Assembly: GCF_023065955.2 (NCBI RefSeq)
Contig: NW_026622764.1
Span: 75,757,333-75,821,332 of the forward strand
From: Ursus arctos
Lineage: Eukaryota; Chordata; Mammalia; Carnivora; Ursidae
Direction: 5' to 3'
Length of the DNA: 64,000 nucleotides
Part shown: positions 22,670 to 34,110 of the stretch, one piece after another
Layout of the letters: each line of letters begins with the position of its first letter
Position numbering within the stretch: the stretch's first letter is position 1
Made by a program: the position numbers and the translations under genes
The notes under the pieces: model-generated
What the model saw: the letters and a program-made list of their open reading frames with translations, nothing else
Told to the model about the DNA's origin: nothing
Databases searched by the model: none

Positions 22670-22969
22670 AAGACGAAACACATGAACAAACAAAACAAAA
22701 CCCCTAGATGTAGAGAACAGATTGGTGGTTGCCAGAGGAGAGTGGCTGGGGGAGGTGAGTAAAATGGCAGAAGGAGATACAAACTTCCAGTCATGAAATA
22801 AGTAAGTCATGGAGATATAATATATAGCATGGTATTTGCGTATTATGTAACTGTATGGTGACGGGAAACTTAGACTTATTGTGGTGATCATTTCATAATA
22901 TATATAAATATCAGATCATTATGTTGTATACCTGAAATTAATAGGTCACATGTCAATTATACCTGTTTA

Positions 22970-23160
22970 TTTTTTTTCATCATGATAAGTAATTTTTAAT
23001 CCCCATCACCTGTTTCCCCCAAGCCCCCATCCACTTCCCCTCTGGTAACCATCAATATGTTCTCTATAAGAGACTGTTTCTTGGTTTGTCTCTCTCTTTT
23101 TTTTTTCCCTTTGCTCATTTATTTTGTTTTGCTTCTTAAATTCCACATATGAGTAAGATC
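22970..23160 (-). mobile_element. L1 3'UTR fragment, inverted
   Basis: The reverse complement reads L1 3' end: CTCATATGTGGAATTTAAGAAGC, GTTCTCTTATAGAGAACATATTG-like, GGTTACCAGAGGGGAAGTGG, GGTGATGGGGATTAAAAATT. It abuts the + strand L1 tail to tail. Confidence 0.75.
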
Positions 23161-24239
23161 TTATGTGACCTCAATTTAAAAAGTTATAGCATAGAATAAA
23201 AGGGCATTTACATTAATTACTTGAATAATTATTTCATTTCTGTGGTCATTATATTAGGAAACCTAAGTATGTAACATCTTATGTTTGAAATTTTATTGAA
23301 CAAACCTACCAGTTCTCAGATTAGAAGAACGTATTTAAAGGGCATGGGTTTTTTGTTTTGTTTTGTAGATTACCTGAATGTTTCTCCAGTAAATTTTATT
23401 TATTGCTGTTCCTACCGTAAGTGCTAATGCATGAGAGTAGGTAATGAAAATTACTTTAATACCCAAAATATAGATATAGCAAAGTGATTTAAATGGCAAA
23501 TACAAAAGTAATGATGAAATATGTTAATCTAAAGTCTTTTGGAAATGTCCTAAAATATAAATTGCCTCCGTTTGTTTCTTTTGTGTTATGCAGTACATTC
23601 ATGTTTTATTAATATCCAGATCCAGAAGCTGTTGAAGTAATTGCTTATTATTTCTCTATCCCAAGAACAAGTAAAATAGCAACTATCTGTATAAGCTGTT
23701 TTCTGTCAGATAATAATAAACAATACAGTAATGATCAAAGCCAGCAATAGTTAATACATTTAATCTTTACCTTCATAGATGGCACATCTGCTTATTTGGG
23801 CTAAGTGCCAGGGTTTTAGTGCGATTTCTTTAAACAATACCTTAATGACATGTCTGTTTACTCGTGTGAATTTCTCCTTAGGTGGTCCTTTTATTTCACA
23901 TTGATTTCATACTGGCAGGAAGGATTGTGCTCTAAATATAGTAGTGGTATAATTTTATCACGCCAAATATATGTGCTAGTGTTATTATTAAGTAAATATA
24001 AAAGCCTTCAGTAGAATTTATTATTCTTTGGGAATAATGTTCTTGTTTCAGAATTTAAACTATCATGATTCTGAAAGCAAAAATAAGTTAAATCAATCCT
24101 ACATATATTTCTTCATTTTCAGCCTATAATTGAAAATATGGATCAATATAAATTTAAATAGTCAACTTGGCAGTACTTTTTTAATCATAGAATTTTTATT
24201 TGGTGAATGTGTCTTCCTGCTTCTTTCACAACTTATGTA
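23161..24239. other. Intronic DNA, nothing recognised
   Basis: AT-rich sequence with no coding signal and no repeat I can name. At about 1.1 kb it is one of the longest stretches here without a visible transposon. Confidence 0.45.
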
Positions 24240-24660
24240 TTATGACCACTTTACCTTCTTTCTGTTTCTCTCCAAGCACCCCTATTTCTTCCACAAACTT
24301 TGTTGTTTCCTCTGCCTGGAATGTCCTTTCCCCATTCCTTTGGTAGTTTTTATCATTCAGATCTCAGCCCAAATGTCATGTTCTCACAAAGAACCACGCA
24401 GAATAAACCTAACAGTAACCCATACCCAGCAGTCTCAGAATCCTGTTACCCTACTTTTATTTTATCTTATTCTAGTCACACACTTGACATTATTTGAAAT
24501 CCTCTTATTTGTTCACTGTTGGTTATCTCTAGCCCATTAGAATGTCAGTTTCATGACGGCAAAGATATTATCTGTCCTTAACTGCTATATTCCCAACACT
24601 TAGAACAGCACTTTCATTACATGATAGGCACTTATATATTGCTGTCATGAATCAGTGTCA
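24240..24660 (+). mobile_element. L2 3' region
   Basis: Landmarks of the L2 3' end in order: CTGCCTGGAATGTCCTTTCC, CAGATCTCAGCCCAAATGTCA, CCATTAGAATGTCAGTTTCATG and TTCCCAACACTTAGAACAGC. The open frame 24130-24540 spans it and is fortuitous. Confidence 0.8.
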
Positions 24661-24719
24661 TGTACAGCCATTTTAGAAACTGCCTTAAAACCAGACAGTC
24701 CTTTTGGCATAAGAGAATA

Positions 24720-25027
24720 CAGTTGATCCTTGAACAACATGGGTTTGAGCTATACAGGTCCACTTAGACGCAGATTTTTTTTATAGTACAGTACTATAAA
24801 TGTATTTTCTCTTCCTTATGATTTTCTTACTAACATTTTCCCTTCTCTAGCTTACTTTAAGAATACAGTATATAATACACTCAACATACAAAATATGTTT
24901 ATCAGTAATGCTTTCAGTCAGCAATAGGCTATTAGTCATTAAGTTGTAGGGGACTTAAAAGTTATGCATGAATTTTCGACTGCACAGGTTCGGCACCCCA
25001 ACCCCTGTGTTTTTCAAGGGTCAGCTG
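24720..25027. mobile_element. MER2-like Tigger-derived DNA transposon
   Basis: Terminal inverted repeats CAGTTGATCCTTGAACAAC and TTTTTCAAGGGTCAGCTG bound 308 bp. The internal TTTTCTCTTCCTTATGATTTTC and ATACAGTATATAATACA match the MER2 type. There is no transposase. Confidence 0.85.
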
Positions 25028-25180
25028 TGCTGGTATAAAATGTTTATGCTCTTTCAAATGGAGCTTTTACTATAGAACTAAATGTACAGCACTTTAATCT
25101 TCAGAGTATATTAAAACCTGCTATAACCCTCTCCCTGAGTATAGACCAAAATGTTTTAGGTAAGACTCTAACATGACAAG

Positions 25181-25960
25181 GTTTTTTTAATTCTTATTAT
25201 TTAAAAATAGAGTGAGTATAGTTGACACACAATGTTACACTAGTTTTAGGTGTACAACATAGTGCTTCAACAGCTCTGTGTTATGCTGTGCTCACTAATA
25301 AGTGTAGTTACCATCTGTCACCATGCAGTGCTATTATGGTACCTTTAACCGTATTCGCTATGCTTTAATTTTTGTGACTCATTCCATAACTAGAAGCCTG
25401 TATCTCTCACTCGCCTTCACCCATTTTGCCCACCCCCCCCCCACCGATCTCCCCCCTGACAACCATCAGTTTGTTCTGTGTATAAGTTTGATTCTGCTTT
25501 TTGCTTGTTTGTTTATTCATTTGTTTTGGGGGTTCCACATATAAGTAAAATCATGTGGTATTTGTCTTTCTCTGTCTGACTTATTTCACTTAGCCTAATA
25601 TCTAGGTCCATCCATGTTGTCACAAATGGCAAGATCTCACCCTTTTTATGGCTATATAATATTCCATATCTTTATCAGTTCATCTGTGGATGGACACTTA
25701 GGTCATTTCTGTGCCTTTGCTATTGTAAATAATGCTGCAATAAAAATATGGGTCCATATGTCTTTTCATATTAGTGTTTCTGTTTTCTTTGCGTGAATAC
25801 CCAGTGGTAGAATTATTGGATTATGTGATATTTCTATCTTTAATTTTTTGAGGTACCTCCATACCATTTTACACAGTGGCTATACCAATCTACATCCCTA
25901 CCAGCAGCACCCAAGGGTTCCTTTTTCTCTGCATCCTTGCCAACACTTGGTATTTCTTAA
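25181..25960 (-). mobile_element. Old L1 3' end
   Basis: In reverse it shows the ORF2 tail and 3'UTR: CATCCATGTTGTCACAAATGG, TATTCCATATCTTTATCAG, CACAGTGGCTATACCAATCTAC and GACTTATTTCACTTAGCC, with a C-rich patch near 25433. Stops in all frames. Confidence 0.85.
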
Positions 25961-26299
25961 CATGGCAAGCTTTATCTCATACTATACCCACTTAGGTAGA
26001 ACTTTAGGACAGAACCTTGTTCTTCTAAATTCCACACCATATTGCAATAAGCCAATGTTGTAAAAAGCCTCCTAAAAAATTCTTGTTTCAGTGAACTAAT
26101 CTTACTTGCTTTGTTTATAATTATTTAATGACTATGTAAAGATTATAACAACTATATTAACTGTCATAATAAAAGAAATACAAGTTTTTAAAATTTTGTA
26201 CAAAAACTTACAATCACTATGGATAACATCTATTTGTATTTTTAAATTGTTATCTGTATGATAAATTTTGAATAATTTTCAGTACTGGATCTAATTTTA
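25961..26299. other. Intronic DNA, nothing recognised
   Basis: No supported feature. Confidence 0.4.
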
Positions 26300-27477
26300 G
26301 TACTTTAAAAGGGTCCAAATTACCAGTATTAGAAATGAAAAGGAAATATCACCACAGATTCTGCAAATATCAGAAGGATTAAAATGGAATATTGTGAACA
26401 ACTTATTCATATGTGACTGCAAATTTGATAACTCAGATGAACTGGACAAATGCCTTAAAAAAAAAAAGAGAAAGACTTACCAAAACTAACAGAAATCTGT
26501 CTAGCCTATTATCAAAGGAATTGAACTTGTTATCAAAAACTTTCCCACAAGAAAGTGTCCAGGCCCAGATGGTTTTACTGGTGAAAGCTATCAAGCATTT
26601 AAGGAAGAAGAATGCCAAATTTTCACAGATCCTTCATAAGACCAGCGTATCCCTGATAACTAAAACTTGGCAAAGGTCTAACAAGAAAAGTAAATTATAC
26701 GCCAACTTTCATCATGAACAAAGACACAAAATACCTAATCAGATAGAACAAAACATATTATATACTATGTAAAACAATGCACCAAAATCAAGTGAGATTT
26801 ATGCAATTAATACAAAATTTGTTTGAAGATTGAAAATCAGTGCAATCCATCATATTAACAGAATAAAGGAGAGATGAACATGATCCTCTCACTATATGTT
26901 TACAAAGTATTTAAGAAAATAAGCACTTTCATAATAAAACTGAGCAAAGTAGAAATTGAAGAGAAATTTTTCAATATGATAAAGGACATTTATAAATAAT
27001 TTAAAGCTAGCATCATGCTACAGATCAAATATAGAATGCTGTCCCTTTATGATCAGAAACAAGGCAAGGCTATATTTTCTTATCTCTTCTGTTCAACATT
27101 TTACTGAAGATTCTAATAATAACAATACAAGTTGGGGGAGATAAAAAGATTGGGAAGGAAGAAGTAAATCTGACTTTATCCACAGATATCAACAAGGAAA
27201 GGAAAGCTGCTAGAACCAAAAGTGAATTTAGGAAGTTCTCAATATAGAATGTCAGTATGGAGAAATCAATTGTATTTCCACATACTAGTAGCAAATAGTT
27301 GGAAAATGAAATTAAAATCAGTTATCCTTTGGATGGTATCAAATAACATAAAGTAAGTAGAAATAAATTTAGCAAAAGCATTCACCAAAAACTTCAGACA
27401 TTGCCAGTAGAAATTCAAGGAAACTTAAATAAATGGAGGAATATATCATGTTAATGGTTAGAAGATTCGGTAGTGTT

Positions 27478-27626
27478 GGGGCACCTGGGTGGCTCAGCCA
27501 GTTAAGCTTCTGCCTTTGGCTCAGGTCCTGATCCCAGGGTCCTGGAATGGAGCCCCGCGTCAGGCTCCATGCTCAGTGGAGAGCCTGCTTCTCCCTCTCC
27601 TTCTGCCTGCCAATCCCCCTGCTTGT

Positions 27627-27664
<38 letters not shown>

Positions 27665-27699
27665 AAACAAATTAATAAAACTCTTTAAGAAAAAAAAAA
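27478..27699 (+). mobile_element. SINEC with long CT tract
   Basis: Complete SINE with (CT)n at about 27629-27661. A 17-bp target-site duplication GAAGATTCGGTAGTGTT (27461-27477) recurs at 27700-27716 with one mismatch. Confidence 0.95.
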
Positions 27700-28122
27700 G
27701 AAGATTCAGTAGTGTTAAGATGTCAGTTCTTCCCAAATTGGTCTAAAGATTTAACTTCCCAAGCAAAATCACAGCAGGCTTTTTTGGTAGAAATTAACAA
27801 GCTGATTTTAAAGTGTATATGTAAAAACAGAAGACCTAGAACACTCAAATCAATCTTGAGAAACAAGAGCAAATGTGGATAACTCACACTACCTGACCTT
27901 AACTTACTGCAAAGCTACAGTAATGGTGATGCTATGATATTGATCTAAGGGTGGGTAAGTAGGTCAGTGGAAGATAATAAAGAATCTGTACATGGTTGCT
28001 TAATTCTCAGTAAAAACAATTCAGTTTATAGGAAAAGAAAAGTCTTTTCAGTAAATGACACTAGAATAATTGTATATGTATATGAAAAAAACTAGTTAAA
28101 TCCCCTGCCTCAACCCATATGT

Positions 28123-28945
28123 AGGCATATCTTCGAGATAACACGGGTTTAGTTCCAGACCACCATAATAAAGCAAGTCAAATGAATTTTTTGGTTTCCT
28201 AGTGCATATAAAAGTTATTTTTATACTATACCATAGTCTGTTAAGTGTGCAATGTCATTATGTCTGAAAGACCGATGTACATACTTTAATTTAAAAATAC
28301 TTTATTGTTAAAAAAATGCTCACTATCACCTGAGCTTTCAGTGAGTGGTAATCTTTTTTTTGCTACTGAAGGATCTCGTATCAGTGTTTAAGGCTGCTGG
28401 GTGTTTAAGGCTCAGGGTGGTAGTTGCTGGAAGTTGGGGTGATTGTGGCAATTTCTTAAGACAGTGGAGTTTGCCTCATTTATTGACTCTCCTTTCACAA
28501 ATGATTTCTCTGTAGCATATGATGCCGTTTGGTAGCATTTTACCCTCAGTAGAACTTCTTTCAAAATTGGATTCAGTCCTCTAAAACCCTGCTGACTACT
28601 TTATCAGCTAAGTTTATGTAATACTCTAAATCCTTTGTTGTCATTTCAACAATCTTCTCCAGGAGTGGATTCCATTTCAAGAAACCACTTTCTGTGCTCA
28701 TTCATAAGAAGTAATTCTTAATCCGTTAAAGTTTTATCATGAGATTGCAGCAGTTAAAATATAAAAATAATGAAAAGGCTTTAAATATTACGAGAATTAC
28801 CAAACTGTGACACAGAGACACAAAGTGAACAAATGCTGTTGGGAAAATGGCTCAAAGAGCCTTGCTCAATACAGGGTTGACACAAATCAATTTTTAAAAA
28901 TGCAATATCTACAAAGTGCAATAAAGCAAGATGTGTCTGTATAAA
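28123..28945 (-). mobile_element. Tigger1-like DNA transposon, internally deleted
   Basis: The left end GGCATATCTTCGAGATAACACGGG, then GACCACCATAATAAAGCAAG, and the right end AAAGTGCAATAAAGCAAGATG are Tigger1-type termini. Minus-strand coding remnants of the transposase C-terminus are recognisable as DNA (for example around 28470-28690). The central transposase core is missing, so it cannot move. Confidence 0.85.
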
Positions 28946-29152
28946 AATGTATTTGAGATGGATTATAGATCTAAAAAACTAAAACCGTTAAGCTTCTGGG
29001 AAAATAAAATAAGAGAATATATTCAGGATCTAGGATATTCAGAGTTTCCTAGAGCACTAAGCAATAACCACAAAAGAAAAAAATTAAGTTAGTCTTCATC
29101 CAAATCAAAAACTTTTATTCATTCAGAGACCCGTTAAGAAAATGAATAGGCA

Positions 29153-29361
29153 GGGGTGCCTGGGTGGCTCAGTCGTTAAGCGTCTGTCTTCGGCTCAGGG
29201 AGTGGTCCCGGTGTTCTGGAATCGAGCCCCACATCAGGCTCCTCTGCTAGGAGCCTGCTTCTTCCTCTCCCACTCCCCCTGCTTGTGTTCCCTCTCTCGC
29301 TGGCTGTCTCTCTCTCTGTCAAATGAATAAATGAAATCTTTAAAAAAAAAAAAAAGAAAGA
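29153..29361 (+). mobile_element. SINEC
   Basis: Head GGGGTGCCTGGGTGGCTCAG, tail poly(A) then (GAAA)n. The target-site duplication AAGAAAATGAATAGGCA is exact at 29136-29152 and 29362-29378. Confidence 0.96.
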
Positions 29362-29837
29362 AAGAAAATGAATAGGCAAACTATAGGATGGAAGAAAATA
29401 TTTTCCAAGCAGATATTTGACAAAGGACTTGTATCCAGAATATATGAAGAACTCAACAACTTAATAATTTAAAGTTAAGAAGGACTTAATTGTTCCCTTC
29501 CTTGGAATTCATCCAAGAGAAATATTAAAATATATCCACAAAAAAAAACACAAAAGAATTATACAAGAAAGCTTATGGCAGAGATCTCCTGTACAACATA
29601 GTTCATATAGTTAAGAGTACCGTGTTGTACACTTAAAAACTTAAGAAGGTACATCATATCCTGAGTGTTCTTACACCAAAGGAAAAAGAAAACACACAAA
29701 TCTTTTGGAGGTGATGAATATGTTTATTACCTTGATGTATCTCAGATGTATGCATGTGTCCAAACTCATCAAAATGTACACATTAGTGTGTTTAATTTTT
29801 TGTATATTAAGTATACCTCAGTAAAGCTGGAAAAAAA

Positions 29838-30058
29838 AATTTTTGGTAGCTTGATTCACAGCAGTCAAAAACTAGAGACAGTGCAAACATCTATCAACAA
29901 GTGAATAGATAAGTGGTAATATATTTATACAGTGGGATACAGCTCAACAATAAATAAGAACAGACTACTTATATGCAAACGTGAATGAATCTCAAAACGA
30001 TTAGGCAGAGTAGAAGATGATACCACAAAGAATACATACCATTTGATATAATTTATTT
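29838..30058 (+). mobile_element. Old L1 ORF2 tail fragment
   Basis: DNA of the ORF2 C-terminus: GTGCAAACATCTATCAACAAG, ACAGTGGGATACAGCTCAACAATAAA and GTGAATGAATCTCAAAACGAT. No open frame. Confidence 0.6.
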
Positions 30059-30064
30059 GAATTT

Positions 30065-32275
30065 CTTTTTTTATTATTATGTTAGTCACCATACAGTACT
30101 TCATTAGTTCCCGATGTAGTGCTCCATGATTCATCATTTGCACACTACACCCAGTGCTCCTTGCAATACTTGCCCTCCTTAATACCCATCACTGGGCTTA
30201 CCCATCCCCCAGCCCCCCTCCCCTCTGAAACCCTCAGTTTGTTTCCCAGAGTCTGTAGTTTCTCATGGTTCATCTCCCCCTCTGATTCCCCCCCTCTATT
30301 TTTCCCTTCCTTTTCCTAATGTCCTCCATGCTATTCCTTATGTTCCACATATAAGTGAAAGCATATAATTGTCTTTCTCTGCTTGACTTATTTCACTGAG
30401 CATAATCCCCTCCAGTTCCAGCCATGTCAGTGCAAATGGTGGGTATTCATCCTTTCTGATGGCTGAGTAATATTCCATTGTAGATACGGACCACATCTTC
30501 TCTATCCATTCATCTGTTGAAGGGCTTCTCGGCTCCATCCACAGTTTGGCTATTGTGGGCGTTGCTGCTATGAACATTGCAGTGCATGTGCCCCTTCTTT
30601 TCACTACATCTGTGTCCTTGGGGTAAATACCTAGTAGTGCAATTGCTGGGTCATAGGGTAGCTCTATTTTTAACATCTTGAGGAACTTCCATACTGTTTT
30701 CCAGAGTGGCTGTACCAACTTGCATTCCCACCAACAGTGTAAGAGGGTTCCCCTGTCTCCACATTATCTCCAACATTTGTTGTTTCCTGCCTTGTTAATT
30801 TTTGCCACTCTAACTGGTGTAAGGTGGTATCTCAGTGTGGTTTTGATTTGAATTTCCCTGATGGCTAATGATGTTGAACATTTTTTCATGTGTCTGTTAG
30901 CCATTCATATGTCTTCTTTGGAGAACTATGTCTTCTGCCCACATTTTGACTTGATTATTTGTTTTTTGGGTGTTGAGTTTGAGAAGTTCTTTATACATCT
31001 TGGATACCAGCCCTTTATCTGGAATGTCATTTGCAAATATCTTTTCCCATTCCGTGGGTTGCCTCTTTGTTTTGTTGACTGTTTCCTTTGCTGTGCAGAA
31101 GGTTTTTATCTTGATGAAGTCCCAAAAGTTCATTTTTGCTTTTGTTTCCCTTGCCTTTGGAGACGTGTCTTGAAACTGATGTCAAAGAGGTTACTGCCTA
31201 TGATTCCTGTCTCACATGGAAGTCTTTCATCCATTTAGAGTTTATCTTTGTGTATGGTGTAAGAGAATGATCAAGCTTCATTCTTCTATATAGAGCTGTC
31301 CAATTTTCCCAGCACCATTTATTGAAGAGACTGTATTTTTTCCATTGGATATTTTTTCCTGTTTTGTTGAAGATTAGTTGACTGTAGAGTTGAGGGTCCA
31401 TATCTGGGCTCTCTATTCTGTTCCATTGATCTGTGTGTCTGTTTTTGTGCCAGTACCATGCTGTCTCAGTGATCACAGCTTTTAATACAGCTTGAAATCA
31501 GGCAGTGTGATGCCCCAGCTTTGTTTTTCTTTTTCAACATTTCCTTGGCAATTCAGGGTCTTTTCTGGTTCCATACAAATTTTAGGATTGTTTGTTCCAG
31601 CATTTTGAAAAATGACATTGGTATTTTGATAAGGATGGAGTTGAAAGCATAGATTGCTCTGGGTAGTATAGACATTTTAACAATGTTTATTCTTCCAATC
31701 CATGAGCATGGAATGTTTTTCCATCTTTTTGTGTCTTCTTCAGTGTCTTTCATCAGTGTTCTGTAGTTTCTAGAATATAGATCCTTTACCTCTTTGGTTA
31801 GGTTTATTCCAAGGTATCTTATGGTTTTTGGTGCTACTGTAAATGGAATCAATTCCCTAATTTCTCTTTCTACAGTTACATTGTTAGTGTATAGGAAAGC
31901 AACTGATTTCTGTGCATTGAGTTTATATCCTGCCACATTACTGAATTGCTGTATGAGTTCTAGTAATTTGGTGGTGGAGTCTTTTGGGTTTTCCACATAA
32001 AGTATCATGTCATCTGTGAAGAGAGAGAGTTTGACTTCTTCTTTGCCAGTTTGAATACCTTTTATTTCTTTTTGTTTTCTGATTGCTGATGCTAGGACTT
32101 TTAGTACTATGTTGAACAATAGTGGTGAGAGTGTCATGTTCCTGAGAATTATGTTCACTGTGGGCTTTTCATAGATGGGTTTTTATGAAATTGAGGAATG
32201 TTCCCTCTATCCATACACTCTGAAGAGTTTTAATCAGGAAAGGATGCTGTATTTTGTCAAATGCTTTTTCTACAT
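30065..32275 (-). mobile_element. 5'-truncated L1
   Basis: The 3' end is at the T-run near 30065 (then GTTAGTCACCATACAGTAC in the + text, the 3'UTR hallmark shared with L1-A and L1-B). It extends through ORF2 to about the RT palm and stops at 32275 (CAAATGCTTTTTCTAC). About 2.2 kb, moderately diverged. Confidence 0.9.
30338..32158 (-). pseudogene. L1 ORF2 C-terminal remnant
   Basis: Open blocks are 32158-31553 ([22 protein letters not shown]), 31476-31198, 31133-30897 and 30718-30338 (C-terminus, [13 protein letters not shown] to SLICGT). The RT active-site motif is FTDD instead of FADD, and frameshifts separate the blocks. Confidence 0.85.
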
Positions 32276-32430
32276 TTAATTTTTTAAAACTTTTTTTTTA
32301 ATTTGCTTTCCATATGAGGATTGGTACAAATGACTCTGAAAGGTAGGTTTTTAAGTGTATTCAGTCTCAAGGTACTATTAACAATTTTATAATTGGCAGA
32401 AATGTAGGTTTTTAAATTATTTTGATGCTT

Positions 32431-32545
32431 GGGGCACCTGGGTTCAGCTCAGAGTCTGCTTGGGATTCTCTGCCTCTCCCCCTACCTCCCCCCCTGCTCC
32501 TGCTCTCTCACGCTCTCTCAAATAAATAAATAAAATATATTTTAA
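32431..32545 (+). mobile_element. SINEC with internal deletion
   Basis: Head GGGGCACCTGGG joins directly to GTTCAGCTCAGAGTCTGC, and the A-tail follows after about 115 bp. The target-site duplication AAATTATTTTGATGC is at 32414-32428 and 32546-32560, so the deletion did not touch the ends. Confidence 0.9.
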
Positions 32546-32630
32546 AAATTATTTTGATGCCTTATAAATGCATAAGGAGAAGACCATTTTTATATGGTAT
32601 AAGTAGCTTTTGAAGATATATATGCTTGAC

Positions 32631-32857
32631 GGGCACCTGGGTGGCTCAGTCGGTTAAGTTACAAACTCTTGATTTCCACTCAGGTCATGACCTCACATGA
32701 TCTCAGGGTTATGAAATCGAGCCCCAAGTTAGGCTCCACTCTGGGTGTAGAGCCTGCTCGAAGATATTCTCTCTCTCTCTCTCAAAAAAAAAAAAAAAAA
32801 AAAAAAACTCCTTCTTCCTCTACCCCTCCCCCCTTTCTCTCCCTCTCTTAAAAAAAA
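32631..32857 (+). mobile_element. SINEC, older form with interrupted tail
   Basis: Head GGGCACCTGGGTGGCTCAGTCGG, then ACTCTTGATTTCCACTCAGG. The CT tract runs into a long A-run (32784-32808), and a further pyrimidine-rich piece ends in TTAAAAAAA. Confidence 0.85.
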
Positions 32858-33266
32858 GCTATACACTTGAAAATGTGGCCATAAACTATCAATGATACAA
32901 AATAAATTATGAATCAAAATTCTCTTGAAGAATGAGGGTAATCATGAAGTTTTCATAGAGTAATATCTTTGGAATATGTATTAAGTAAACTAGCTTTCTT
33001 AGGAGGAAAAAATGATTGTAATTTTTTATTGTAATTTTTTAATTGTAATTTGTATTACAAAAAAGTGTAATAATGTAAGTACTCCTTTAATTCTTACATG
33101 ATTTAAGAAAAAATAAGTAACAGTGTTAGCTATAATGCAGAAAGAATTTAAGTTAATATTTAACAGTTAGTATATATTTTACAGTGAAAACTTAGTATCT
33201 GTTTTTTAGGCTATTTTGAACAGTCCAGTAGTCACACAGCTAAATTCATGTTTGCTATCGTTCTAG
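32858..33266. other. Intronic DNA upstream of MICU2 exon
   Basis: AT-rich, no repeat named. The acceptor region before 33267 has a modest pyrimidine tract (TTGCTATCGTTCTAG). Confidence 0.5.
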
Positions 33267-33332
33267 CTACAGAAGATCATAAGTAAACAAGATGACCTGA
33301 AGACAACAGTAGCTAATGAAACAGAGTGCCAG
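33267..33332 (+). CDS. MICU2: MICU2 exon: helix after EF-hand 1
   Basis: A 66-base exon with acceptor CGTTCTAG and donor GTATGT, exactly 22 codons in phase 0. It encodes LQKIISKQDDL followed by KTTVANETECQ. The first half is nearly invariant in MICU2 as I recall it; the second half belongs to a more variable linker. It is separated from the previous exon by about 29.9 kb that is mostly transposable elements. The phase fits the AAG end of the previous exon and the GAA start of the next. Confidence 0.95.
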
Positions 33333-33479
33333 GTATGTGCAAATAAACTAAATATTTCCAGACAGATGATATTTACAGTGGTTTCTCTATTCTGTTTGTC
33401 AAATAAATATTCTCGGATAGCTGGGAAAGTTATCAGTAACTTCATTTTTCTAAATATTTTGAATAGATGTGCTGCATTC

Positions 33480-34110
33480 ACATGGTCCAGACCTCAGAAG
33501 TTTCACAAGAGTATGTACAGAGGGGAGCATTTTCCTCCCAGTTACCCAGTTTTCCCTGAGCAATGAGTGCTTTCAGTGTCCTGTATATTCGCGCAGAGAT
33601 ACCTCCTGTGTGTATAAGTGTATCTATAAAGAAGTAACTAAATACATCCATGTGTTCTTTTACCATTTTTCTACAAGGAGCAGCACAGTACATTGTTTCA
33701 CACTCTCCCATTTTTTCCTCGATACGTCTAATTATCTCCTTTTTAACAGCGCCCTCGTGCTTTGTTGTATGGATGTACTAGTTTATGTAACCATTCCCCT
33801 CTTTAAAAACATTTAATGTATTTCCAGTCTTTCGATAATGCAAATAATGCTACAGTTAGTAATCCTGTAATTATATCATTTTATACATATGCGAATGTAT
33901 CTGACGGATAACTGCCCAGAAATTTGATTGCTGGGTCAAAAGGTATGATATTTCTAAGGTTGTTGATAAACTTTGACAAGTTTTGGCAAGTGTCTAATTC
34001 CACAGTACGCTTCCCATGAGGTTTTCTTAAATTTCCAAATTATTTCATCTTCTTAGAGCATCTCTACTTCAAATTTTGCAAATTATTAAAATCACAGTTC
34101 TTTCTTACAT
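33480..34110 (-). mobile_element. Ancient L1 (ORF2 tail), minus strand
   Basis: The + text carries the mirrored ORF2 tail: TTTCCAGTCTTTCGATAATGC, AAATAATGCTACAGTTAG and AATTTGATTGCTGGGTCAAAAGG. Heavily degraded. Confidence 0.6.

Larger units (their letters stand above)
16806..22967 (+). mobile_element. Old near-complete L1
   Basis: It contains part of a 5'UTR (16806-17454, alignable by landmarks with the L1 at 39790, for example CTGCTGGAGGAGCAGGGG and ACTCTGGTCTTAATGGACTC), then ORF1, ORF2 and a 3'UTR ending GGTCACATGTCAATTATACC. The 5' start is missing; the 692-bp duplicate takes its place. Many stops and frameshifts. Confidence 0.85.
26300..29830 (+). mobile_element. Ancient L1 ORF2 and 3'UTR, interrupted
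   Basis: Degraded ORF2 with recognisable RT text at about 26550-26650 (GTCCAGGCCCAGATGGTTT, ACTGGTGAAAGCTATCAAGC) and later ORF2 at 28945-29460 (TTTGACAAAGGACTTGTATCC). The 3'UTR ends TATTAAGTATACCTCAGTAAAGC. It is split by SINEs at 27478 and 29153 and by a Tigger1-like element at 28123. Confidence 0.75.

Noticed and set aside
24130..24540. Open frame of 136 codons (+)
   Set aside because: It overlaps L2 3' sequence. The hydrophobic translation comes from T-rich DNA.
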